From: Pseudofabraea citricarpa
Lineage: Eukaryota; Ascomycota; Leotiomycetes; Helotiales; Dermateaceae
Direction: 5' to 3'
Length of the DNA stretch: 64,000 nt
Assembly: GCA_029641185.1 (NCBI GenBank)
Contig: JAPWGK010000020.1
Location: forward strand, 434,001 to 498,000
Numbering within the stretch: position 1 is the stretch's first letter; the number at the start of each line of letters is the position of its first letter. Under the pieces are notes generated by a model that worked only from the letters and a program-made list of their open reading frames with translations, made no database searches and was not told where the DNA came from. A program made the position numbers and the translations under genes. Below, in pieces: positions 22,124-32,325 of the stretch.

Positions 22124-25100
22124 TCAGCCTTTGTTTCTTCTCCTCATCATTTGGAACCGCTTGAATTCTTCCCATTCCTCATCTTCAGCATCCCCCACCC
22201 CACCTGTGGCTAGAGCCTTCGTTGGAACTACTAGTGTGCTTCCTTTACCCTTCACATCTTTCTCCTGCGTACTATCATCAACATCCACATCGCTCTCTTC
22301 ACTTTCATCAGTCTCATCAACATCAAAATTTGGCAATTTTAGTCCTGGCGCTTCATCACGTTCAGGAAAGACGTTTCCCGTCCGGTATTTCATTCTTGGG
22401 TTCACTTCTGTTTGAATGGACTTGGAAGGTTGCTGGGACCCGTACTTGTCTGTCCTGATGTGTTTTCGATATGCGAGATCTGAATCTGTTCCCTTCTGGG
22501 TCGCTTTCAAGTATTTGTCGAACTCCAATGATGCTTCGGCTACCTTGTGGAACTGTATCTCGCCAAGTATTGGCATCTCAGATCCAGGACTGGCCTGTCG
22601 CGCATCATATTCAACAAGTGCAATGGCAGTCTGAAAGGCATTCCTTATTTGTCTTATATGAAGAGTGAATTAGTTATAATCCTAAGCACTTTGTTTCTAC
22701 TTACCGTCCGTTCCACGTTCCTAGTCCTTGATTGTCAAGCTGTTTGAAATGCGACCGAGCAAATTTCGTAATTTCTTTTGGCTTGATACGAAACTCAACC
22801 TTCGTTTTTCTTTGTTGCTCTGTTGTACGTTTCAATAGGAGCTTGTATATGTTGACTGTTGCCACGATATCCAATCGAGGGTAGTAAAGACTCATGTGAA
22901 TCCGGGATTTGAAAGCTGGATCAAAGGTTCCGACGCGATTGGTTGTAAGAAAGAGTATGCCCTAATTATTGTGAACATGTGATATATTTGTAGGAAGTGA
23001 TAATTAGTACACTATAATACTCAAGTGTCCTTAAAAATACCGATACAACCGCGTTTCGCCGGAGATCATCCTTCGTCCTATAGAGATTTAATTGAATGTA
23101 ACATCAAATAGAATCTTCTGTTATAGCTTTACCTTTCACTCAAGAATACACTTGCGGGATTTTAGCGAAAACTGTGAGATTAATGATTGAAGAACTCACT
23201 CTGCTTCGTCAAGTAGTAGCACACATCCCCATTTATGAGCAAGCTGGAAATTGTAATCCAAGTTGTTTTGTACCTCGCTCGCTGTCTCACCAATATCTCC
23301 ACACGTGATTGGAAACAATGGCCGTTTTGTTAAATCGGCGACACATTCAGCAGTCGAAGTCTTGCCAACACCTTTCTGGTCAGCGTAGCAAAGAATACGA
23401 GTAAGATGCTTACCTGGCTCGCCATGAAGCAGTATGATCAAACCTTTGCCTGATTCAACTTGATTAGCCTCCTTGGTAAAAATACACAAGATCGTATCTG
23501 TAGATCACCTTTTCCACGGACGAGATCCATAGTTGAGCCGATACCAAATTCAGTTGGGATGTTCTGTTTAGAACCCTGGGAATGAGTATTGACCATTGCG
23601 CGTACTGTTTCCTTATGTCCAGGGGGCCTAAAATTTAAAATATCAATATGTTTTGCGCTACATATTATAGGTATTATCTCTTACAAGACCAGGTCGTCAA
23701 AATCAGACTCATAAACAACATCTGAGATTTTATCACTGTTGAGTGCGGCTTACATCATTGTCAGCTGAAATCTTGTCTTGTGATAGTAGACCAGAAGACA
23801 AGGAATAGGTATGTCAAATTAGACTCACCCCATTTTCTGCTTCGAAGCACAAAACCGTAGACAGACAAAGGAAGAAGCATCTTTTCATTTTCCAGTAGTT
23901 CATTGGCTTTTCGGATGCTGAATAAATGCTTATTCCTGTCCAAGTAGTTGAAAGCTCGTTGTTGGTCCCACTCAAGATCTTTGTGGCATAAGTCACTCCC
24001 CTCATCTAAACCAACTTTAGCATCCAAGTTGCACTTGTTATAATCAATACTTACAGCCTTCCATTGTCCCAGCTTTGAAAGACTCAATATAAGTTTCCCG
24101 AGAACCATACTGCTCTATGTCATCGCGGTCTATACCCAAGTTTTCTTCCCAACCTGGGTTTTTGTTGATCGCAAGCGTAGTATCGAGTATAACCTGGGAT
24201 TCGATCTAAAAAGAACTTAGTACCAGATGGGGTCGTTGTTAATCATGCTTACTTCTTCAGGTGGTTCATCAAGGGAACTACCTACATATGTCTTGTGTAG
24301 GTAAGGGACATCGGTCAAACTTAAATAACGAGAGCCACGGTCTACGAGGTTTATGCGTAGTGACGAAAAGTCTTTCGCAAACTTAACTGGAAATACAGGT
24401 AGCTCAGTAATATGACGGCGACCTATAAATCTAGAAACAAAGTTAGCTTGAACACTGTGATCTTTTTTTGGACCTACTTTGAGATCGTTATCTTCTTGAC
24501 TTTCGGACCGTAGCCTTTTCCATCGTAAGTGAGACTGTAGCAATCAATGACAAATCCTGGGACAGAATGAAAAGACGGATCAGAATAATCTGGCAGCCTC
24601 TGAACTAATGGTTCTCTGCCGCCCTAGTAAGTTTTTAATCAGTACAAGTTTGGCCAGGGTGTGAATAGTGACTTGCAGTATATGCAATAACGCAGTGCGC
24701 ATTTGACATGTTCGAGGAATCAAATACATAATCTCCAAGCTCGAACAAGTGCCATAGATCATGATACTCAATTTCTTCCAGAGTCCCATTCCTTATTTTC
24801 TCTCTTAACATGAACACAGGTCTGAGATCGTTATCTAGAACATCAACAAAAAGTTCTAGATCTTTCAGCAGCTCTTCATCAGAATGACGTGTCTCCAGTA
24901 TTTCTTGAATCTCTTGCCGAGAAATTGTCTTCGCATCAGGCATTCCCCCCTCAGCTTTATCTTTTGTCTTAGCTACCTTAGCTCGTAACTCATCAAAAGC
25001 AGACCTAATTTCTTTCTCCCAAGACACTAGCAATTTGAATGGCCTCAGGAATACCACCGCAGATTTCTCTTGAACGTTGATATCCTTTAGAATGTTCGAA

Positions 25101-25876
25101 CTAGTAATCCTTTCAAGTAATTTTATAAGTGGTCTAGAACGAAGCCTCAATCTCTCGACCACACACTCAGTATAGCCACCTGCAGGACCTTCTGTTGCGA
25201 CCTTCTCCTCTTTTGTTAATTCTTCAGCTTGATCTACTATTGATATAGAGCCCTGGCTCTTGACGAGAAGGTCGATTACCGATTTTGTTTCATCTGGCAT
25301 AGCTGACTTTTCGGCTGTGAATCGAAAGGCCATCGCATCTAACCGTCTGACCTCGTGTCGATAAGCCGGTTCTTTCAGATGAGGTGTCCTGAAATCTTCC
25401 GGCAGGTTGTCGACATCGCTACGGAGCTTCTGGATCTCCTTTTCAATTATCTCAAGCCTGGCTTCTGTGAGCCCCACATGAATCATTGATTGCAAGCTTC
25501 GAGTTCGTGCTTTCATCCCATTTTCCTCGTTAATCTCTCCGGCGGTTATGTTAAAATTTAAAATATTCATGAGTCTTCTGCATAGTTTCCTGTAATATAA
25601 AGGTTCATCCTTTTCGCTTTCCTCGATTAACAAAGATGGAGGAGGAGGAGGGGAAATATGATTGCGATCAAGATCTAGATTGAGCAATGGAGGTGCATCT
25701 TTGTCTGAATTTGAAAGATTGGCATCCGGGCTGTCGGGCTTGTTGCTTGAGAGAAACTGTGGATCCAAATTTTGCGATTTCGTTAACGCTATAGTAGGAG
25801 AACTGTTTGAATTGGGATTTCCTTCGTCTTCAATGAAGGACTGCGACAGTTTGGAATCGGGGGTTTCGTTTGCCAT
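22124..25876 (-). CDS. AAA+ ATPase with N-terminal DUF7025-type region
   Basis: A 13-exon model that closes in phase gives 1025 residues. Exon 1 (24677-25876) encodes a polar, Pro/Ser-rich N terminus, a coiled-coil-prone region, and the DUF7025-type part (LEEIEYHDLWHLFELGDYVF). Later exons give GFVIDCYSLTYDGKGYGP and GYEGSDLCHKDLEW, then the AAA+ core: Walker A GEPGVGKTST (about residues 679-688), Walker B VLLLDEADVFLSER (about 735), sensor 1 region GILFLTTNRVGTFDP, and arginine finger FKSRIH. The C terminus is acidic and then basic (MMRRRNK). Known of the family: mitochondrial or nuclear-type fungal AAA proteins of poorly known function. The splice between 23828 and 23722 is the least certain; a small extra exon may be missed there. 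It is divergent to the DUF7708 gene. Confidence 0.88.
24624..24676 (-). other. GC-AG intron in the AAA ATPase gene
   Basis: The donor is GCAAGT and the acceptor TACTAG. This 53-bp intron is the only local choice that keeps IAYT in frame with the downstream GGREPL and VIDCYSLTYDG. The nearby GT donor gives the wrong frame. Confidence 0.65.
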
Positions 25877-26817
25877 AATCGATATTTGTCAACCAGATAT
25901 GCTAGATATCATAAGTTTAAGACTTCCAATATGCTGCTTTGACAGGTAGAGACAAAATCAGTAGAGCTATAATCGTATTTGTTGCCTGCGATACCAGCGA
26001 ATGTTAAAAAAAGATCCTGAAGAACTTAATATTAATCAGTGTACTTAAATCAGCTCATCCTGGAGATAAGGCTATATATACATAGGCCAATCATAGTGAG
26101 TTTTATCTGGATCATCTGGTCGTCTTGATAAATGTCATATGGTGTGTTGGAAATCATCATACATAATGTGGGGGATAGGGGATAGGGGGGAGGGGGGGGG
26201 GGGGGGAATCATTGGCTTGGTGTACCTAGTTGTCCCCTCTTTTAAAACCTTCGGATCCTTTGTGGCCACAGATAGCAAACAATTGCAGCAATCATACATT
26301 TGCAGCCTCAAAAGACACCCTGTAATATTTACCACTGCATTCCAGTTTGCCCCTCCAATGTGACAGTCTGACAATTATGCAAAAATGAGGTCACAGGTTT
26401 GCACAAGGCTACCAATAGGCATTTTATTCCACACACCATTATGCAGACCTGCAATCAAGAGCTGCATAATGACTGCTGCAACTAACCGCCCTAGTATTAT
26501 TGTCTTTGAAAATGCGTGGCATTTATTATGTAACAGCGGAACGCAACCGCCGTTTTTGTAAGAGGTTACCCAAAAGCATTTTCTGACCAAATTCTCAAAG
26601 CCACACATGAAGTTCATCTAGAGCCTCAATACTCGTTGTGACATACTAAATTGAGCTTTCAATCTCTATGCCCTCTCCCAGTACATCCTGACTTTTTCGA
26701 TCAGAATGAATACGTCCAGAGATGTAGCACTCTTTGTCGAAAACCGCATTGCCTTCCCAGATGACGAAACACACCCGATATTTGTAGACGCAGCTAATAA
26801 GTTCATAACAACTGAAG
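25877..26817. other. Shared divergent promoter of AAA ATPase and DUF7708 genes
   Basis: About 940 bp between two head-to-head genes. It contains a G-rich tract (listed separately). An open frame from an ATG at 26706 runs for 45 codons into the first intron of the plus-strand gene but cannot be joined to its exon 2 in frame. Confidence 0.55.
26170..26206 (+). repeat. G-rich tract with 15-base G run
   Basis: Four runs of at least four G within 37 bp (ggggg ata gggg ata gggggg a, then 15 G). The sequence meets the usual criteria for a G-quadruplex-forming strand. The long homopolymer may also be length-variable or an assembly-sensitive spot. Confidence 0.8.
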
Positions 26818-28863
26818 ATGCAGAGAACCGACAGCAAATCAGGTAAGCAAGCAGCCAACATGGACGAAAATTTTATACGTGCGACTAGCTTATACTCGAC
26901 AAAGTGCTGAAATGTGGGCGGGCGCGAATGTTGAGAAGGACAAACTATTTCAGAAAATGGAGCTGGTTCGCACAAAACTGGTCGATCAGGGCCAACGTCA
27001 ATATAAGGTCATCAACTTGCATAGATGCTCCTGGGAACAAGTTATGGTAGAAGTGAACGAAAACGTACAGTCGTCTAAATCGCTTCCGGGTGCACGACAG
27101 TGGCTGCGACAGTGTCTGGAGAAGTTCGGAGATAATGCCGATATATTCCAATCATGGCTCCAACTGCTACCTGCTGGAGATTATGGCGCAAGGTAATCAA
27201 TCATTTTGACTATGCTAAGGCTATAAGTTCAACAACTAATTTCGGACACATACAGCATATGTGGCGTGTTCAAACTAGCAATTGGGGTAAGCTTTATGTC
27301 AAAGGGCTTCACATCAGATCTATAATAACATAATATTAGGCCGCTAGGACATTATCTAAAATCGAAGACTATATGCTAGTGATGGTCGCAGAGATACCAG
27401 AGATTATGCATGATGCGCGGAGGTATATCGAAATATACAGAGACCAGCGTGATCACACGCTCGAGGTTAGAACTTTCAAGCTATACCTAGCGATTATCAA
27501 AGCATTACAGCACGTCATGCAATACTTTGGCGAGAGATCGTACAGTAAGAAATAATCTTAATATCAGATGAAAAGGAACTAAGATCAAAATCAGAACATT
27601 TATTCGGTGCAATAGGGAAGCAATCTTCATATAAATCAGAACTCACAGACGCGTTAGATGAGATCCGGACCTTGGCAGCAAAGGTCAAAGAAGAAGCCTC
27701 AATTTGTTTCCATCTGAGACTAGCTAATTTCGAGAACATCATCAATGCGGGGCATAAACAATTGCTTATCAACATGGATGAAAAATTGCAAAATTTCTTT
27801 CTTCATCTATTGGCTAGCAATCCAAGTGTGAGAGAACCGCTTTATGCAGGTTTGTCTACTCGACCCCAAAGACCGATATAGAATTGACGTTGTAGATAAC
27901 CATGCAAGTAGCAGGCGAGCCTTGGGAGAACACAACATGCTATCTCCTACCACTTCGAGTTCAGTCGAAAGTCGTAGTCCTTGTAAGTGTAACCTCGAAT
28001 GCCGAAACCTAACACTTATCTGAGCCACCATCCTAGCACCAAAACCTCTTCTCCGACCAAAAAAGCTGCTAAAGCTGCTCAAATACCAACCCGAAGATAT
28101 TTTGAACGACTTGCAAACCTGCTTAGAATTCGAATACTTACTCGATGAGCAAGCCAAAGCATACGCGGCCGCGGCGGTCCAGCACAAGAATTTCCGGCGG
28201 TGGCTTGTTGAAGAGTCCGCATCCCGGGCTCTGCTAATAAACGGACACAATGACGAATCTGGGGATTTCGAGTCTCCTCTCAGCTTTCTATGCGCCGAGA
28301 TCGTCAAGATGTTTCAGCATGTCGACTCAGCTTTGGCCATTGGCTTCTTCTGCAAATGCCATACGGGATACGAAGGCAGCTCAACGTTACCAAATTCCAC
28401 CGGCTTAATACTTAGTCTCAGTGGCCAACTACTATCGCAAATGATTTCAAAGGGTCTAAAGCCAGATCTATCATTTCTCGACGACGAGGATATTCATCGA
28501 ATTGAGAATCATGATATCGACGCGCTATGTTTTCTGTTTGGGGAACTTGTCCTCCAGCTCCCAAGAGAAAAGATTCTCGTTTGTGCTCTGGATGAAGTCA
28601 GCATGTATGAGACAGAAGACATCGGTACAGATACGGACATAGTGATGAGGCAATTATCACAACTTCTAAAAAGGAAGCCGAACGCAGTAGTCAAACTGCT
28701 TGTTACTTGCCTTGGACAGAGCTTGGATTTTCATCAGCACTTCGAAGAGGAGAATATTGTCCACTTAGAAGAACATGCAGAAGCCGACACTTCAGGTGTG
28801 TGGAATTTACAAGGTGCTCAGGAGAATTACAGTTACGATGTTGATGAAGATTTAAGCGAGTAG
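26818..28863 (+). CDS. DUF7708-type STAND/NACHT-like protein without a visible P-loop
   Basis: A seven-exon model (26818-26842, 26889-27192, 27256-27286, 27340-27539, 27584-27849, 27896-27982, 28037-28863) closes in phase at 579 residues. Seen: an N-terminal block SWEQVMVEVNENVQ, then GARQWLRQCLEKFGDNADIF and LQLLPAGDYGASICGVFKLA, which matches the fungal DUF7708 region found at the N terminus of NACHT/ankyrin proteins. A helical middle follows, and then a NACHT-like part: FRRWLVEESASRALLINGH, ESPLSFLCAEIVKMF, GFFCKCHTG, LSGQLLSQM and a Walker-B-like ILVCALDEVSMYE. No GxxxxGK[ST] P-loop is present where one is expected, so nucleotide binding is doubtful. It ends soon after the ATPase-like part with no repeat domain. 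A heterokaryon-incompatibility or immune-type role is inference from the family. Confidence 0.78.
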
Positions 28864-30225
28864 TGTCGTGCGAGGGATGTATTGTAACCAAAAAATTTCA
28901 CCTGCTAGGAATGAGAAGCATGCTGCGGTCTTGTGAATTTGATCTGATAGTTCCATCGAAGAAGATATACCAGAAATATAATTTTTTTTTTAATCATTTC
29001 TTTGAATCCAAAGCTCTGGCATAACTTACAAATCTTTTGCATCTTAAAGTGATGTAGACTAGTACATCAGCCAGCTTAAATCCCAAACTCTTGAGGGAAG
29101 GATATCAATTTAAGCCACTGATTAAAAATAACTACACGGCCCTACCGTATTGATTTTAATTTCATTGGCCAATTCTGCACTGGACCACATAAGCTTGAGC
29201 CACATAGACCTGCTCAGCTTACGTACAGCACAACGAATATTAGCGACGGGAGACCGGCGAGAAGATATGACCGCACGAACAGAACCGAAATCCCCAACGG
29301 CAGGTGCCAAGCTAAAGGACTGACCATATGAAGAAGCCAAGCCAGGCTTACCAACAAAGAGCATTTGGAATTTTGTGGCTAAGCGAAGCAAGGGAGTAGT
29401 GAAGCGAGGTGGACCCAAGAAAAGGTTGTTCGGAGGATTCTACGAACAAGTTGATGCTTAAGTTTTCATTTACTTTTGAAGTGGCATGACTCTTGTTCTG
29501 ATAGTAACCTTTTATTTTTTCCCCCTACCTATTTACCTTTTCTTATCAAAAGCTTCAAAGGCGGTGTGATTAGAGAAGGAGGGGAGGAACTTCGGGGTTG
29601 CATTGGGTTACTTTCTTCGCTAGCTCGCATCTCGTAATTCGTATCGAGAGATACGGACGGAAGTACTTCCGTACAGTATTTCCTTTCTAAATGCAACCTG
29701 AAGATGCCGAATAAGAATAAGAAGTGCGAAGCAAGCTTTCCAAAAAGGCTCTTGAACGAATACGTGAAGCTGCCTCCCCTCGATTAATGCTGGAAGACAA
29801 GTCACATCACATGACCCATGCATGCATGTTAGCGCCGAGGTGAAGGACAGAAAACCTTAACCGGGCTCACTTTCAGTCATCAAGCTTTTGACGGTAATGG
29901 GGTAAAAAGTGGCTTAGCATTCAATATTTTGGGTATGACCCGACAAACAAACAGCCAAAGCTGCTGCGCCTCGAAACTAATGCGCCGCTTCCCCTGCCAA
30001 CCAACGGGCGGCAGTATTTCTGGCATCCTCTCATGATTGCATGGCTATATATCACATTCCTGAACTGTGCAATCCTCAGGTGAAGACGCTTGTCTCGTTT
30101 CTTTTCTTTTTCTCGACTGTGGTCACGTTACATGACATGCACATGCACATGCACATCAGAAACTAAACTGAGGACTGTCAAGATCACGAAATACATTATA
30201 TACGTTTATACTCACATTCGTCACG
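28864..30225. other. Intergenic upstream of the Zn2Cys6 gene
   Basis: About 1.4 kb. An open frame on the minus strand (29122-29418, 98 codons) has fairly gene-like codon use but no recognisable domain, splice partner or start context, so I do not call it. Three copies of ACATGC (about 30135-30156) lie in the leader of the downstream transcription factor. Confidence 0.45.
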
Positions 30226-31705
30226 ATGGCTGGCCGGAGACCGCACAAGAAATCCAGAGCGGGGTGTCGGACATGCAAGAAGCGACGGATAAAGGTAGGA
30301 GGGAGACTTGTAGCCTACCTATTCGAATGAGAACCATAACTAAACCCTTGCAAAACAGTGCGACGAGGTCCATCCGGAATGCAATAACTGTTCGACGCAC
30401 GGGTTGACGTGCGATTTCGCAACCCTCACCATCCTACCTTCACTATCAGCCGAGTCACGCACCGCACTCATGTCTCTAAGTGCAAGCCAGAAGCAGATGC
30501 AGATGCAGAGACAGAAGCAGAGCCAGAGCCCGACGAACATCTCCATAATATCCTCTTCATCTTCAATAGCGTCTTCTTTTTCTTCGCCCGGTCTCCCAGA
30601 ATTCGATACCCAGAACTCATTCCTCCTCTCCTCCTTCACTCATCCACAGCCTAGTCCAACCGCCCTCACACATCAATCTCACAAACCACAGAGACCCTTG
30701 GAATCACAACTCCTCTATCTATGGACGACGCACACGTCGAAAACACTAACGATCAAGTCCGAATCCGGGATCGATATCTGGGGGATCATAGTCCCCACAC
30801 TCGGGTTAAACAACGCCCCGTATCTAATGAACGCCATCTACTCCATCTCGGCACTCCACCTACGCTATCTCAGCTCAGATGCCGAGTTCCAAAGCGTGCT
30901 AGCAAGAGCCTCGCACTCATATATCGTAGCCGCCATCTCGGAGTACCGGACGCTTTTAAGCTCAGCCCAGAGCACGACAGCAGGGAACGCCGAAGCGCTC
31001 TTCGTGACGTCGAGTCTGATAGCCTTCTACAGCTCCGCGTCACGGATCTTCCCTCCAGCAGAAAGCGCGTACGAGCCGCCGCTGGAGTGGTTCCTCGCGT
31101 ACCAGGGCGTGAAGACGATCGTGCTGAGCTCGTGGAAGTACCTGCGCTCGAGTCCGCGCGTGCTCCCGATCATCCTATCGCAGCCGGCCCTCTCGCTCGA
31201 CCTCGACTCGTCTTCGGCTGCGGGCTTCTTCGACACGCTGCTCCCCGAGCACAGAGACGGCGACAGGGAGACGGAGAGCGTGTACCGGCACTCCATCGCC
31301 TTCTTGAACTGGGCCCACCGGTCGCCGCAGCGGAATATACTGATGGGCTTCGCGGCGACGGTGTCGTCGCACTTTATATCGCTCCTCTCGGCCCGCGACC
31401 CGCGGACCCTCGTCATCCTGGCTTGCTTCTTCGCCATGTTTAAGGTCGTCGAGCACGAGGTGTGGTGGTTGGCTGGCACGTCTGAGAGAGAAGTCATGGG
31501 CATCTTGGGCGTCTTGCCCGATGACCAGTGGAGGGCTAAGTTGGCATGGGCCGTGAGGGTGGTGAGGTGTGACTTCCCGCTCAGGGACGAGGGAGTCTGG
31601 GGCTGTTTTGTTAGGGAGCATGGTGAGGCGCTCAGGGAGGAGACGGATGCTGGGGATGTAAGGCCGCATATCGAGTATTTGGTTTCCATGATTCCGGCCG
31701 GTTGA
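30226..31705 (+). CDS. Zn2Cys6 fungal transcription factor
   Basis: Two exons (30226-30294, 30359-31705) give 471 residues. Seen: a basic start (MAGRRPHKKSR), then the binuclear zinc cluster C14-x2-C17-x6-C24-x6-C31-x2-C34-x6-C41 (CRTCKKRRIKC, CNNC, THGLTC). The 64-bp intron falls between Lys23 and Cys24, inside the cluster. A Gln/Ser-rich linker follows (QMQMQRQKQSQSP, SSSSSIASSFSS), then a helical effector region (YLWTTHTSKTLTI, WGIIVPTLGLNNAPYLMNAI, ISALHLRYLS) that resembles the UPC2/sterol-regulator-like group of short zinc-cluster factors. It probably binds CGG-type sites in the nucleus. Its targets are unknown; the neighbours are not an obvious biosynthetic cluster. Confidence 0.93.
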
Positions 31706-32325
31706 TACACGACGTGAGATGATAGCTAGGATATTAGGAGGGATTGCTGTCGATTAATCCGGGTTGAAGGTAAATGCTTTGCACTTACTACCTAGTTACC
31801 TAATTAAATTAAGATTAAGATATTCGAGAAACGCCTCGCTAAAATATTGGTCGCTTAATATACCTAGGTACTTGCTTGCCACATCGGCTTTCTTGAACAC
31901 AAAATGGCATATAAATCACATCATCTGACACAAAGAAAGTAAAGAACAGAAATTCTAGGATAGATATCTATCTAATAATCCCAGTCCGGTCTAGTCCTGA
32001 CCACACCACACCACACCACACCTTGTCATACCACACCTAGCCATGCCATGCTAACACCCAAGGAAAGGCGGCTATGCTATCCCACAAATTTACTTAATTC
32101 TAAACAAAAGACCAGACCGATTGACTTTTCCCATCACATCCTGTCTTTCGGTCTCATTTCATTTCTCCCTTTCCAAAGAACGCCAAAAACGCCGCTGTTC
32201 AACCCAAACCCAGCCGTCTTTCGTAAACATCGTCATGAGAAACCCATTCTCCAATTCAAAGATTTTTTTCCATTATATGTAAAAACACAACACAGCACAG
32301 CAACATCATCCACTAGGCACTCTCA
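31706..32325. other. Intergenic between convergent genes
   Basis: About 620 bp between the 3' ends of the zinc-cluster gene and the TBC gene. It contains a CCACA pentamer repeated four times in tandem at about 32001-32020. No gene is seen. Confidence 0.6.

Noticed and set aside
26706..26842. An upstream ATG frame of 45 codons before the DUF7708 gene
   Set aside because: It is open and looks protein-like, but its phase at the 26842 donor does not fit exon 2 and leads to a stop. The ATG at 26818 in another frame fits exactly.
27545..27567. A 23-bp intron or frameshift in the DUF7708 gene
   Set aside because: A normal 44-bp intron (27540-27583, donor gtacag, acceptor taag) restores the frame, so neither a tiny intron nor a break is needed.
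29122..29418. A 98-codon minus-strand open frame
   Set aside because: Codon use is moderately gene-like, but there is no domain, no splice partner and no start context.
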